64,000 nt of DNA from Odontocerum albicorne (lineage: Eukaryota; Arthropoda; Insecta; Trichoptera; Odontoceridae), in contig OX463845.1 of the NCBI GenBank assembly GCA_949825065.1, forward strand, positions 23,662,728-23,726,727, given 5' to 3'. Positions 10,233-20,330 of this stretch are shown in pieces. Position numbers and translations under genes: made by a program. The notes below the pieces were generated by a model that made no database searches, had not been told where the DNA came from, and saw nothing but the letters and a program-made list of their open reading frames with translations. Positions within the stretch are counted from its first letter, which is position 1. Each line of letters starts with the position of its first letter.

Positions 10233-11696
10233 TCAGTCATTGACTCGCGCGATGTCCTGTGCTGGGGGAAGGTGAGGCGTGCATCCTCTGGATGCGATGC
10301 GCCCGGCCTCCGTGTATCCCTGGTCTAGTGGTGAGTCGCCTCGTCCTCTTCGCGCTCGGATGTCGAGCCAAGGCGACACTCCCCTCAGTCTCGTTCCAGG
10401 GAGGAGACTTTCGCCGCGCCGCAGAGCTCTTAGGTCAGCGCGAAAGGTTTCTTTTTGCGCAATCCCAATTAACCTGAGCTCCGCGGTTCGAAGCTCCTCC
10501 GTGGTCTGCGCGCCGTTGGTCCTCTGGTATCTAGGGCGGCGGCAGTTTGACACGCACCGTTTCATCCATCCGGTGGTCCGTGTCAATATCGCATTAGTAG
10601 CGCAAGTGACACCAACGTGTGACACTTGCGCTTTCACTGTCGAGAGGGCGCGGTCCGGTTTCTGCCGGGACCTCTTTTCTCGCCGTCCCCCTGGCTTGCG
10701 CCGTTTCACCACGCCAAAGCGCGGCGGGCATTGTCGCGCCGCCATTTCTTCCCCAGACGTCGCACCTTTCTTCCGTATGGCGACGACGCCATCTGTCTTG
10801 GCGCGATGTGTCGATGAAGGTCGCGCGTTCTCTGCGCGCTCCGCTTCATCCCGGCGCATCCGTTGATCCTCGGCGTGATGTGTCAGCTCGGGTCGCGTAT
10901 TCTGGTCACGCGACGCCGCATCCTGGCACATCCCGGCGCGCCGCCCGTCTCGCGGACACGCGTTGTCTCCCTTCCGGGCAGACGCGCGCATTGCACAATG
11001 TCGTTTTGCGCAATGTCCGGTTGCACAATGTCCATTTGCGCAATCTCGGGTTGCGCAAATCTTTCCTTGATCTGCGCCAACCTTTTCGGACGCCTCGCTG
11101 GCGTTTGGCTCGGCGACGGCGTCCTCTCTCTCAGCGTGATGTGTCAGCTCGGATCGCGCATTGTCATTGCGCTCCGCTGTATCCTGGCACATCCGCTGCT
11201 TCTCGGTGTGCCGCTCATCTCGCGGACACGTCCTGTGTTGGTTCGCGCCAATCCGCCCTTGATTCGCGCAATGTCGGTCGCGCATCGCGGTGATCAGCGC
11301 GATCATCCGTACAACCACTTCACAGGCTGGTGCTGTTAGGGTTCCCTTTTCGTGTGAAGATCGGATGAGCTCCGCAAACATCGCTGCCATCTGCACGTAT
11401 GGATCCTGTGGCTGGCTCACCCAATCATTGGGGAGCCGCAGGGGATCAGCTGCCAGAGCATCAGGAACGCGTTCCTCCGATGGTCCACGGATGGCGTCAT
11501 CCGTCGCAGCTTGCAGTCTCAGCTTTCTCTCAAGAGCGGCCGTTTTCCGCTTTGTGTTGCGGAGCACCCTCTGAAGCCTCCTGATCTCGTCCTCCGGATC
11601 AGCATGTGAGGACCAAATCCAATCATCGTCCGATGAATCGTCGCTCTGGTCTCTCGCTTCCATTGCGGAAGTTTTGCCAGAACGAGGAGACGGCAT
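10233..11696 (-). CDS. gag-like protein of non-autonomous LTR element
   Basis: A 487-residue frame that fills the interior between primer site and polypurine tract; the ATG at 11696 is the first after the primer site. No family is recognised by eye. It is presumed to act as, or derive from, a structural Gag because of its position. Residues about 15-30 are acidic (DQSDDSSDDDW). Residues 35-65 (EDEIRRLQRVL... ALERKLRLQ) look like a coiled coil. Residues 95-140 include a hydrophobic helix-like segment. About residue 219 three consecutive C-A-x-x-H pentads occur, and the MCQD...ELTHHAE segment recurs, showing internal duplication. There is no standard CCHC knuckle. The C-terminus is Arg-rich. 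Antisense open frames here are by-products of high G+C. Confidence 0.7.
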   Translation of the reverse strand: MPSPRSGKTSAMEARDQSDDSSDDDWIWSSHADPEDEIRRLQRVLRNTKRKTAALERKLRLQAATDDAIRGPSEERVPDALAADPLRLPNDWVSQPQDPYVQMAAMFAELIRSSHEKGTLTAPACEVVVRMIALITAMRDRHCANQGRIGANQHRTCPRDERHTEKQRMCQDTAERNDNARSELTHHAEREDAVAEPNASEASEKVGADQGKICATRDCANGHCATGHCAKRHCAMRASARKGDNACPRDGRRAGMCQDAASRDQNTRPELTHHAEDQRMRRDEAERAENARPSSTHRAKTDGVVAIRKKGATSGEEMAARQCPPRFGVVKRRKPGGRREKRSRQKPDRALSTVKAQVSHVGVTCATNAILTRTTGWMKRCVSNCRRPRYQRTNGAQTTEELRTAELRLIGIAQKETFRADLRALRRGESLLPGTRLRGVSPWLDIRARRGRGDSPLDQGYTEAGRIASRGCTPHLPPAQDIARVND

Positions 11697-11753
11697 GATG
11701 ATGATGATCCAGGTTGCTTCTGATGCCGACGATTCTCGAGACTACGCAGCGTA

Positions 11754-11771
11754 TCCGGCTCGAAGGACCAC
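11754..11771 (-). promoter_or_regulatory. primer binding site (tRNA-Tyr)
   Basis: Two bases inside the LTR the minus strand reads TGGTCCTTCGAGCCGGAT. This is complementary to the 3' end of eukaryotic tRNA-Tyr, whose acceptor strand and CCA tail read CTCGAAGGACCA. The match supports minus-strand orientation and tRNA-primed reverse transcription. Confidence 0.88.
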
Positions 11772-11773
11772 TT

Positions 11774-12524
11774 TGTACCAGACAGGTACAAAGACTGTAC
11801 GATAGGTTGTTGGTCGCCGCACAATCTCGAAGAATTCAGCTAGCGGTCGAAATCGTCAATCACCAAAATATTAATTGGTGGCGATTTATTCCGGTCGCGC
11901 TACGCCGCTGTCTAGGGGCGGGGCTTGGTCACTGCTCCGGGCGGAGCCTATACGTGATATCCAAGATGGCCGCTCGAACTAGCTCCAGTGGCGTAACGGT
12001 GACGATGGTTCCGGAGAAAACAAAGATGATCGAGAGAGATTCCTCTGTACAAGATCGGAGAAGTTCAGGAGAAGTGAAACACAGTTGTAGAGAAGTAACA
12101 GCGATGTTTGGAAGTATATATTTTCAATATAATTTGGGGCTCTATATTAGCGGAAAGTTGGTCAGAGTAAGCGCCCGCTGCCCGCGAGGTAAACCCATGT
12201 TCGGGGCTAGCGGGGCCGCTTAGACTGACCGCCTTCCGCCTTGGTCTCGATGGCTCGGCTTCAGCACAATTTATACCGCGGTCGCGAGCTCATTCGGATT
12301 CAGACAGATATAAAATATTACATACATTTAGCAGATTTACATATTATTATAGAGCAAAACAGTATAGATTACATTAATTTACATAGGCTATACATATAAA
12401 GAGAGTTTATACACAGTTTAATATACAGATATTAAAGGTGAATTTGCCTCCAGATCTACACACAACATTGTCTGTCTCATCGTACCACATACACACACAA
12501 GGGTGACGGCATACGTCCGATACA
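11774..12524 (-). repeat. LTR, 5' copy in element orientation
   Basis: 751 bp. It is aligned without gaps to the copy at 9268-10018, with 6 substitutions. The TATA-like sequence is near 12270 and AATAAA near 11890 on the minus strand. The gag-like message would start in this copy. Confidence 0.95.
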
Positions 12525-12777
12525 CATACGATTCCCGGAATCTAATTTTGAAATATATTTTTTTCTTATTCTAGTAAGTAACATGTTGAGAGCGAATTAT
12601 TAATTCATTTAGTCTTCTTGGAATTTATAACCATGTTGTAATGACTTCAATATTTATAAATACTCGTATAATATTGTAATTGAAACCTACACTACGAAAT
12701 TACATGTTTTATTGCCTTAAATCTTCAAATAGTTCGATTATTGAATAACAATATCTTTATGAACCTTTTTTTCTTGC

Positions 12778-12975
12778 GATGGGTGGCTTGGAATAGTTTG
12801 TAAGACGCCTGTTTTCCAACCAGACATTACGTGTTCGATTCCCGTTAGAAAAAGGAATCATTTAAGGCCTCTGTAACATCGTTCTAATTTGTTGGAAGAA
12901 ATTGTCACATGATAATATGTTAAACCCGTCGGGTTTGACTGTAAACAACGAGAATGTAATATACTACAAATAACT
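12778..12975 (+). repeat. tRNA-derived SINE (family S1)
   Basis: The head TTGTAAGACGCCTG and a B-box-like GTGTTCGATTCCCGTT are well preserved. The body TTAAGGCCTCTGTAACATC...TTGTTGGAAGAAATTG.CACATG follows, with a tail of ACAACGAGAATGTAATATAC. Confidence 0.8.
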
Positions 12976-13185
12976 TGTGAGATACGCTCGTACGAGTATG
13001 TTGTATTTTTAAGGTATTACCATCTTGATTTTAATTTATTTCTAAACAATTTATATTGACTTTATGGAATTGAATTTTCCGATTAAATTATAATTATTTT
13101 CTTATTTCAAATTATTATGATTTTGGTATTTTTCTTTTATGTACAGAATGGCCCAAATAATTCATTGTATTCGAATTGACATAAA

Positions 13186-13315
13186 AAATTTATTATTTTA
13201 ACGCGTGTTTCATCATCATCGTGGTCAGAGAGAACAAATCTCCACTTTAATCGATCCTGGCACACATATTTCGCTATTACCACTTCCATATATCTTGTCA
13301 TGCATGCTCCCATAT
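13186..13315 (-). mobile_element. LINE 3' fragment (RTE-like)
   Basis: The minus strand encodes ACMTRYMEVVIAKYVCQDRLKW, a diverged copy of the ACMRRCMDVEEAKDVCRDRKVW block seen in other LINE tails of this window. Confidence 0.6.
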
Positions 13316-13925
13316 TATAAAGATTTTCATTTGAATATTTGACAAAAAAAAGTTTTTTGCCTTTGAAGAGCAAGTTCTCTCAAATTTGATTAAATAATAT
13401 TTTTTTCTACAATGTTATCGAAAATGTACGCAGACTAGCTTTTTTTAATATTCATCACTCGTTGCGATGAGCCGAATTCAATTTAAAACGCGTCAAAGTT
13501 TATAGCAAGGAATGAATTGTACACGTTGACCGCTCACTTGTCGGAGATTAGCAATGATTTAGTGCCTCCACAGTGCCCCACAGTCCGCAGTGTGTGAGGT
13601 GTGTCCGTCCCCATCCTCGCAGCACCAGAGAACAGAGCGTCCGCTCGGGCTAGACTGGCTGGCGTGTGCCCGCTTTGTACTCCTCTTTTTCTTACTCAGA
13701 GCCTTTCTGCTTTGTGCACTTGGGAACAAAGAAAATATTTTTCAGGACCTTTGTGGGGAAATTCGGTAACTTCCATTAATATAAATGGTTTTTTATTTAA
13801 AGCTGACTAATGTAATATTTTAGTCTTTATTTATAACCAAATAAAAAAAAAACAAAATTATAAATTTAAGGAACACTACGAAAGGTGTGATTTGATCAAG
13901 TTAATGCTATTTTGGAAAAAATGTA
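13316..13925. other. GC-richer patch, no gene assigned
   Basis: Positions 13560-13700 are clearly richer in G+C and CpG than their surroundings and are open in one frame for 69 codons. Neither a splice pattern nor a family could be recognised. It could be a host promoter or first exon, or the end of an unknown element. Confidence 0.3.
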
Positions 13926-14045
13926 AAACGTCAGAGTAATCGGAGAAGGTGTTAGATGTAGAAGAGGCGAAATATGTGTGTCGAGATAGGAAAGTCTGGC
14001 ACTCTGTCATCTTTGCCTATTCTGATAGGAAAGCAATTTTCAACT
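13926..14045 (+). mobile_element. LINE 3' tail fragment (RTE-like)
   Basis: Short plus-strand piece with LDVEEAKYVCRDRKVWHSVIFAYSD, the terminal block of the RTE-like LINE family. Confidence 0.65.
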
Positions 14046-14217
14046 TACTCTTTTGCTAAAAGAGGCAGTTTTATAATTCAAAATAAAATGAAAATAATTT
14101 GAGGCAATTGTGAGAACATTGTTTAACACCATACAACTCTTTCAAAACTGTAAAGATAGGAGGAAATGTTTTTAATAAAATAAAGTTTACGTAAGAAAGA
14201 AAGAATGAGATAAAAGT

Positions 14218-14445
14218 TGTATTATTTTATTACACTTTCGTTTTATACAGTACAACCTGGCGGTGTTAATACCACCATGTTGTAATTTCTTCCAATCAAC
14301 AAGAAATATGTTAAATAATAAACCTCGACTCAAAACCATACTGGTTTCTTTTTAAAAAATCTGGGTACCACCGGAAATCGAAACAGCAACTCTCGGGTGT
14401 TGAGACAGGCGTTTTACCAACTAGACCAAGAGGTTGGTGGGCAGA
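14218..14445 (-). repeat. tRNA-derived SINE (family S1)
   Basis: The reverse strand runs from a head with TAGTTGGTAAAACGCCTG through a B-box region and the TTGTTGATTGGAAGAAATTAC-like body to TATAAAACGAAAGTGTAATA. It is close to full length. Confidence 0.75.
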
Positions 14446-14934
14446 ATTCTGTAGAAATGTTATGCTTCACGCATATTTCAATGGGGGGGTATCGTGTGTC
14501 ATATATGTTACATTACTGTTCATACTGTACTTAGAAATATTTGCGAATAAAATTGAAAAGTCATTCAATTCTTCAAAAGCTTTCTTTTCACATGAGATAT
14601 AACCTATTTGTCAACACTGTTTATTTCATTGGTTCGCAGCAAACCAGAAAGCAATGCTTGCATTTGAAACCCGTTGGGGGCACATAACTCAATCATGGTG
14701 GAGAAGGTATAGACAAAATATCGACGATATCTCTATGTGAGTGAGTTTAGTGTCTATCCATGGCTTTATCCTATTCAGTTTCTGTTGGGCATTCATATGC
14801 ATATAACTACATGAGCGTAGGAAGACATGGAGTCGAGTCACGGATCTGCTACAGAGCAGTCGCTTCCCGCTTGAACAGCGCGATCTCACAGCTTGATAAC
14901 TAACAATTACAATACACGATTCGTCATATAGTGT

Positions 14935-15437
14935 CGCGTTTCACCGTCGATCGTTTGTCGCACAAACAGTGCTTTGTTTGTTTCTCGACCGCGCAAGTGC
15001 ACAAATAAATAAACAATTGACATTCCACTCGTTCCAGACAGCTGTCTAGATCAAATCGGTTTTTTATATAATTCGTGATAAAGAGCCGGCCTCCACAAAT
15101 TCTTGGTGACGTAATTTGTTCCGAGCACCGGTCGATGCCAGTTTTTCTTCTTCTTCATCGAGTAAGCCACTGACTGTTATTATCCTTCTTACCCTTTTAC
15201 ACTCCACGGGCAGAGTTGATGATCTGAAAGGTCGTCAGCTCTTCCCATCCTATATTCATCTCATATTTCATACATTCGCACCACTCATCAAATCTTTATT
15301 TCTTTAGTTATTATTGTTTGTTTTTTACTCAATACACAATTATATATATATATATTTTTATTTTTATTTTTATTTTTGTCCACTTTTATTGTCCACAACA
15401 TTCATTCTATTTGCTCAGTTCCTCCTATTAAGCAGCC
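14935..15437 (+). promoter_or_regulatory. probable 5' UTR of Jockey-type element
   Basis: Moderate-GC leader immediately upstream of the two intact ORFs, ending in a TA-repeat and TTTTTA-rich stretch (15340-15375). Jockey-clade elements carry an internal promoter in this region. The exact 5' end and target duplication could not be determined; 14935 is a nominal limit. Confidence 0.4.
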
Positions 15438-17090
15438 ATGAAGCCCGTCAAATCGGACTTCTGCATCAAAAATAAACGCATCATAATTAAAAAAACTACA
15501 CCCAAAAAAAAAACTACACCCGAAACAACTGAAACGCCCGCATCCGTCCCCGAGACCTCGCCTATACCAGCCCTCGCTATGTCTCCGGACCGCTCAACAT
15601 CCCCTGATCTGACCATCTCCACTTTCGAGGAAGCCTTCGAGCTCTTCAAGATGGAGACCACATCCAAAAAAGAAACAATGAAGATGGTAAAACTTCTTCG
15701 TGAGCTCTTCCATAAAGGTGAGGTCTCGATTGAGGCCAAAAACCCTCCATCTGATTCACCCACTGTCTTGCCAGCGGTTCCAATCACAACACCGCCGCAC
15801 CCCACCCCCACTTCTGACCCCCCACTCTCCCCACCAATAATTATCATCCCGGATACTCCAGAAATGGACTGGCAATCCTTTGCCAAAAATCGCAAAAGGG
15901 CTCTCCAACTCCAAGAAAGCCCCCCCCTCGTTCGCCCCCAATCAAACCCGAAACCAGCTGATGCCACTGTGACCCAAACCAGCAAAAGGATGAGAGGCCC
16001 ACTCAGCCCTCCTCTTCCCGCAGCCCCAGCCCCACCTTCAAATATAGACGTACGACCTCTACTTCCAGTCAAAAAAGACCGCATCCCCCCCATCGTTCTT
16101 CACAATTCCGACAAGTACGGAGACCTGAGAGCCAAACTCAGGTCTCAAAACATCAACTTCTCCTCGAAGGTTCAGCCCAATGGTGATTTAAAAATCTCCA
16201 CAGAAACCGTTGAGGCTTACCGCTCCCTCGTCCACATCACCGACTCTCTCGCCATCCCATACCACTCCTTCCATCTGGAAAACGAGAAGCCCCTGTTAGC
16301 CGTCATTCGTGGCCTACCGACCCCTATCAGCGTCGAGGACATTATGATCGAGCTCAAATCCCTTGATTATCCGGTTCAGAATGTGTATCGCATGAAGAAC
16401 AGGAATAGAGTGGAACTCCCTATGGTCATCGTCAAACTGACAAGGGACTCTTCCGCAAAACGCATCTTCACCGAACTCCACGGTGTACTCGATATTCGAG
16501 TCACAGTGGAGGAGCTGAACAAGCGCAAAGGTATGGGCCAGTGTCATCGCTGCCAACAGTTCGCCCATTCCGCCGGCAACTGCCACGCTCCAGCCAATTG
16601 TGTGAAATGCGGTAGAACGCATCACACCTCTGAATGCAGGAAGCCCGCGGACACTCCCGCCACCTGCTGTAACTGCGGAGGCCCACACACGGCCAACTTC
16701 AGAGGCTGCCCACGCTTCCCCAAGAGCAACCTCCCTTCAATCGCTCCCCACCACCACTTCCAGACCCCGCAGCCCTTACGCCCCCTCATGGATGGCATCT
16801 ACCAACGCCCCTCCACCAACGCCCCCTTATCGAACGCCCCCTCGGCAAACAACGCCACACGGCGATTCCCCAACGCCCCCCAGAGTGCATCGAAACCAGT
16901 CACTTCCAACGCGTCATACGCGAACGTCACAACTCATCGCCCCCTATTATCATCATCTACACCCCAAAACTACATATTGCCCGCCGCCCCCCCCCCAAAT
17001 CGCGATCTCATTTTGAATAACTTAAAATCAGCCATCACCGAAGCCATGAACCTCCTCAACTACATCCAAGAACATGGCTCGCACCTATAA
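15438..17090 (+). CDS. ORF1, gag-like nucleic-acid-binding protein
   Basis: A 550-residue protein that would coat element RNA and chaperone target-primed integration. The N-terminal 240 residues are rich in Pro, Thr, Ser and Lys and probably disordered. Residues about 275-360 (VIRGLPTPISVEDIMIELKSL...) match the domain that precedes the knuckles in Jockey-type Gag proteins. Three zinc knuckles follow at about 369-424: CHRCQQFAHSAGNC, CVKCGRTHHTSEC and CCNCGGPHTANFRGC. The tail is Asn/Pro-rich. The ATG at 15438 is preceded by stops in frame. The stop codon overlaps the start of ORF2. Confidence 0.92.
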   Translation: MKPVKSDFCIKNKRIIIKKTTPKKKTTPETTETPASVPETSPIPALAMSPDRSTSPDLTISTFEEAFELFKMETTSKKETMKMVKLLRELFHKGEVSIEAKNPPSDSPTVLPAVPITTPPHPTPTSDPPLSPPIIIIPDTPEMDWQSFAKNRKRALQLQESPPLVRPQSNPKPADATVTQTSKRMRGPLSPPLPAAPAPPSNIDVRPLLPVKKDRIPPIVLHNSDKYGDLRAKLRSQNINFSSKVQPNGDLKISTETVEAYRSLVHITDSLAIPYHSFHLENEKPLLAVIRGLPTPISVEDIMIELKSLDYPVQNVYRMKNRNRVELPMVIVKLTRDSSAKRIFTELHGVLDIRVTVEELNKRKGMGQCHRCQQFAHSAGNCHAPANCVKCGRTHHTSECRKPADTPATCCNCGGPHTANFRGCPRFPKSNLPSIAPHHHFQTPQPLRPLMDGIYQRPSTNAPLSNAPSANNATRRFPNAPQSASKPVTSNASYANVTTHRPLLSSSTPQNYILPAAPPPNRDLILNNLKSAITEAMNLLNYIQEHGSHL

Positions 17091-19881
17091 ACCATCCCAT
17101 ATATCCGCCGCGTTCTGGAATGCAAACGGTTCCCTCAGAACACATAAACAAGAGGTCGAGGATTTCCTTCTCGAGCACAACCTGGACGTGTTGCTGATAA
17201 CGGAAACGCATCTCAAACCGAGCTACCGTTACAGCATCCGTAACTACTACTGCTACAGAGACGACCGCCTCATCGGCAGAAAAGGCGGCACCGCAACTCT
17301 CATCAAAAGCACAATAGACCACTGCCACATCCCCTCCCCTTCCACCGTCAACATAGAATCCACATGCGTAGTGGTGAACACCGCCAATCACGGCCCTCTT
17401 AAACTTTGCGCGACTTATCTTCCACCTACCTCCCCACTTGTCGAGTCTGAATTGGACTCATTCCTCGCAGATAATATCCCCACCATCATGGCGGGAGATC
17501 TAAATGCTAAACACCCCTTCTGGCACAGCCGCACTTCCAACACTCACGGTAATAAACTTGACGAAATCTCCTCCCGGAAAAGATACTTCGTGGAAGGACC
17601 CACGTCTCCCACCCTCTATCCACTAATAGACAATCATCGCCCTGATGTCATCGACATCATTGTCCATAACGACATTCTCTATCAAACAGATCTCACGACT
17701 GTTCACCAGCTTCAATCCGATCACTACCCGGTATTACTTCAATTGACGGATGGCTTACCACCCTTCTCACCCTCAGCCCCTCCGCGACACACCACCTCGT
17801 GGAGCGATTTCGCTATTAACGTCGACAGCAGCATCAAAATACCGACAACCTTCCCCGACACGAACTCCATAGACGCCGCTATAAATGACTTCACAACCAC
17901 CATCAAATCCGCTCTCACATCCTCTTCAAAAGAGAGACCAGCCGATAAACCCGAACTTCCCCTTCCTCCACATATCAAAATACTGATTATGGAAAAAAAC
18001 AAAACCAGAAAGTTGTGGCAAAACACAGCTGTCCCCTCTTACAAAACCGACTACAACAGATTAGTCAAAAAAATCAAACACCTCCTACAGCAACTCCGCA
18101 ATGACAAATGGTCAGACTTCGTCGAGTCTCTCGAATACAATGATGGACTCAAATGGAAACTAACGCGTAGCCTTAGAAATACGCCCTCCCGACCCAGCTC
18201 TCTTCAAGGACCAAATGGCCCCGTTTTCTCTGCTCGCGACCGCGCAGAGACCTTTGCTGACTCTCTAGCTAATATCTTCTCGCCAAATGCAGACCTCTCT
18301 AACCCCTCTCACTCAATAATGGTCGACAACGCAGTTGCCGACATATTAAATGAGCAAACCCCCCCCACCACAGACTTCTTCTCACCGTTAGAAATTCAAT
18401 CTATCATAAAAAATCTCATCAACAAAAAAGCCCCCGGCCCCGATAAAATCAATAATCTCACCTTGAAAAAACTTCCGAAAAAAGCCATTTACGCCCTTAC
18501 CGCCATTTACAATGCCTGCCTTCGACATAAATTCTTTCCAACCCCATTCAAAAACGCCGACGTCATCATGTTCCCTAAACCGGGTAAAAGCCACGTTATC
18601 CCTGAAAATTACAGACCGGTCAGTCTGCTCCCGACTCTAGGTAAAGTGCTCGAAAAATTAATCCTAGAACGTCTCTCGTTAGAAACTTACTCACGTAACA
18701 TCATCCCAGATTCGCAACACGGATTTAGGCCATTACACTCTACCAACCATCAGCTTCTTCGCGTTGTAGAACACATCATCAAATACTTCAGCTCCAAAGG
18801 CCTCACGACCCTCCTTTCACTAGACGTGGCGAAAGCCTTCGACACAGTCTGGCTCAACGGACTCATATTCAAACTGCACAAGTCAGGTATTCCCCTCAGA
18901 CTAGTGCAAATCATCGCATCATTCCTTGAAAATCGCTCCTTCTCCGTCAAAATAGACGGTATAAACTCATCCCCTCGCCCCATTCTGGCAGGTGTGCCCC
19001 AAGGTGCACTGTTGTCCCCTATCCTGTATAACATATACACGAGCGATATGCCCCAATTTTCACGTACACATTGTATCACCGCGCAATACGCTGACGACAC
19101 AGCCTTTCTCTCTTCATCGAAATATGAGTCCGTATCCCACAACAGACTGCAAGACTTCATTCCCATTCTGGAGCACTGGTGCACCAAATGGAAGATCAAA
19201 ATAAATCCCACCAAAAGCACAGCAGTCCGCTTCTCACGCAGATACATCAAACCCATCAGAACTCTTAAACTCTTCGGCCAGAGCGTCCCATGGTCAAAAC
19301 ACGTAAAATACCTAGGCCTCACATTAGACAGTAGACTCTCGTGGCATAAACACGCCCTCAATATCAAATCAAAAGCTCACGGAACACTCAAATCATTATT
19401 TCCCTTGATCAGTAAATACAGCAAACTTAGCACGCGCACTAAACTCCACCTATATAAAGCGATCGTCAGACCGCAACTGACATACGCCCTTCCGGTCTGG
19501 GGCCACGCGAAGAAAACAACGCTACATCACATTCAGATCATTCAAAACAAAGCCCTCCGCATAATTTTAAAAGCACCCTACATCGTCCGTAATTCAAGAC
19601 TCCACGCAGATACCAAACTACTTACTATCCCCGAACATATGCGCGCTCTGGCCGAAAGGTTCTACAGCTCTATATCCCGTCATCCCAACCCAGTCATAAA
19701 AGCCTTAGATAACTACAACGCGAACACCAGTTACAGACACACTCGTCCGAAATCAATATTGCGAAACATCCCCCCGACCCTCCCCTCTTTAACTCTAATC
19801 GTCCCCCCAAATGACCCCCCGATTGTCACTCTGAACACCCCATCATCGATAATTCCTCCGGCAGACAGTTTACCCCCATAG
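17074..19881 (+). CDS. ORF2, endonuclease-reverse transcriptase
   Basis: A 935-residue enzyme for nicking DNA and copying element RNA by target-primed reverse transcription. The apurinic-like endonuclease occupies residues 1-225, with AAFWNANG, ITETHL, MAGDLNAKH and SDHYPVL. Reverse transcriptase motifs follow: VIMFPKPGK..PENYRPVSLLP, HGFRPLHSTNHQL, LDVAKAFDTVW (near 585), GVPQGALLSP, and the catalytic QYADDT at about 672. The C-terminal thumb region reads YKAIVRPQLTYALPVWG. The length matches intact Jockey ORF2. The ATG lies 17 nt inside the end of ORF1 in another frame, suggesting termination-coupled initiation. All catalytic motifs are present. Confidence 0.96.
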   Translation: MARTYKPSHISAAFWNANGSLRTHKQEVEDFLLEHNLDVLLITETHLKPSYRYSIRNYYCYRDDRLIGRKGGTATLIKSTIDHCHIPSPSTVNIESTCVVVNTANHGPLKLCATYLPPTSPLVESELDSFLADNIPTIMAGDLNAKHPFWHSRTSNTHGNKLDEISSRKRYFVEGPTSPTLYPLIDNHRPDVIDIIVHNDILYQTDLTTVHQLQSDHYPVLLQLTDGLPPFSPSAPPRHTTSWSDFAINVDSSIKIPTTFPDTNSIDAAINDFTTTIKSALTSSSKERPADKPELPLPPHIKILIMEKNKTRKLWQNTAVPSYKTDYNRLVKKIKHLLQQLRNDKWSDFVESLEYNDGLKWKLTRSLRNTPSRPSSLQGPNGPVFSARDRAETFADSLANIFSPNADLSNPSHSIMVDNAVADILNEQTPPTTDFFSPLEIQSIIKNLINKKAPGPDKINNLTLKKLPKKAIYALTAIYNACLRHKFFPTPFKNADVIMFPKPGKSHVIPENYRPVSLLPTLGKVLEKLILERLSLETYSRNIIPDSQHGFRPLHSTNHQLLRVVEHIIKYFSSKGLTTLLSLDVAKAFDTVWLNGLIFKLHKSGIPLRLVQIIASFLENRSFSVKIDGINSSPRPILAGVPQGALLSPILYNIYTSDMPQFSRTHCITAQYADDTAFLSSSKYESVSHNRLQDFIPILEHWCTKWKIKINPTKSTAVRFSRRYIKPIRTLKLFGQSVPWSKHVKYLGLTLDSRLSWHKHALNIKSKAHGTLKSLFPLISKYSKLSTRTKLHLYKAIVRPQLTYALPVWGHAKKTTLHHIQIIQNKALRIILKAPYIVRNSRLHADTKLLTIPEHMRALAERFYSSISRHPNPVIKALDNYNANTSYRHTRPKSILRNIPPTLPSLTLIVPPNDPPIVTLNTPSSIIPPADSLPP

Positions 19882-20330
19882 GCAACCGCATTTTTCACCT
19901 TCAATAAACATTTTCTACACCTTAATATATTTATAAAAGTCACACACATTTCCCCACTCATTTACTTATCTACATATACTATATTCATTCTTATAATTTA
20001 TTCACAATTCATTTATTTATTTTTTCATTTTTTTTTTTCACCCATTCAATATAAAACAGTGTGTGACGACACAAATTTATGTATATTTGTATTTAATATT
20101 ATGTATATATCATCATATTTATATATGTATTTAATCGTTTATAATTTCTCATAATCATTCATAAAATCAAAACAATTACCACAAACCTATCCTTTCCCGA
20201 TTCCCAAAAAGATCCAAAAATTTCCAATAAATATCTTAACAGTCAGAACTTATCCGATGAAGGAGTAAGGTGTCCTACCATCGGACCGAAACTCCGAACA
20301 AGCTATCCATCACTTGGAGGGGGGGGAGGA

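Larger units (their letters stand above)
9263..12529 (-). mobile_element. non-autonomous LTR retrotransposon with TSD
   Basis: A complete element in minus orientation, bounded by the 5-bp target duplication CATAC at 9263-9267 and 12525-12529. Two 751-bp direct LTRs frame a 1755-bp GC-rich interior. In element orientation the order is LTR, tRNA-Tyr primer site, gag-like ORF, polypurine tract, LTR. There is no protease, reverse transcriptase, RNase H or integrase frame in any of the six frames. This resembles TR-GAG-type elements that depend on a partner for replication. The LTR pair differs at only 6 of 751 positions, so the insertion is recent. Confidence 0.95.
14935..20330 (+). mobile_element. 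Jockey-clade non-LTR retrotransposon, apparently intact
   Basis: Two long overlapping plus-strand ORFs with the architecture of Jockey-clade LINEs: gag-like ORF1 with three zinc knuckles, then endonuclease-reverse transcriptase ORF2. Both are free of stops and frameshifts. The sense strand is C-rich and contrasts sharply with AT-rich flanks. The AT-rich 3' UTR (19882-20330) contains AATAAA at about 20226 and a terminal block also found at 35.04-35.13 kb. The outer boundaries are approximate. Confidence 0.85.

Noticed and set aside
10279..11339. Long plus-strand open frames (up to 224 codons) inside the LTR element
   Set aside because: They are antisense to the gag-like ORF, arise from high G+C, and contradict the orientation fixed by primer site and polypurine tract.
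15428..16093. 221-codon minus-strand frame opposite Jockey ORF1
   Set aside because: Gly/Ser-rich shadow of the Pro/Thr-rich ORF1; no motif.
18750..19367. 205-codon minus-strand frame opposite the RT domain
   Set aside because: Shadow of ORF2, whose RT motifs are unambiguous.
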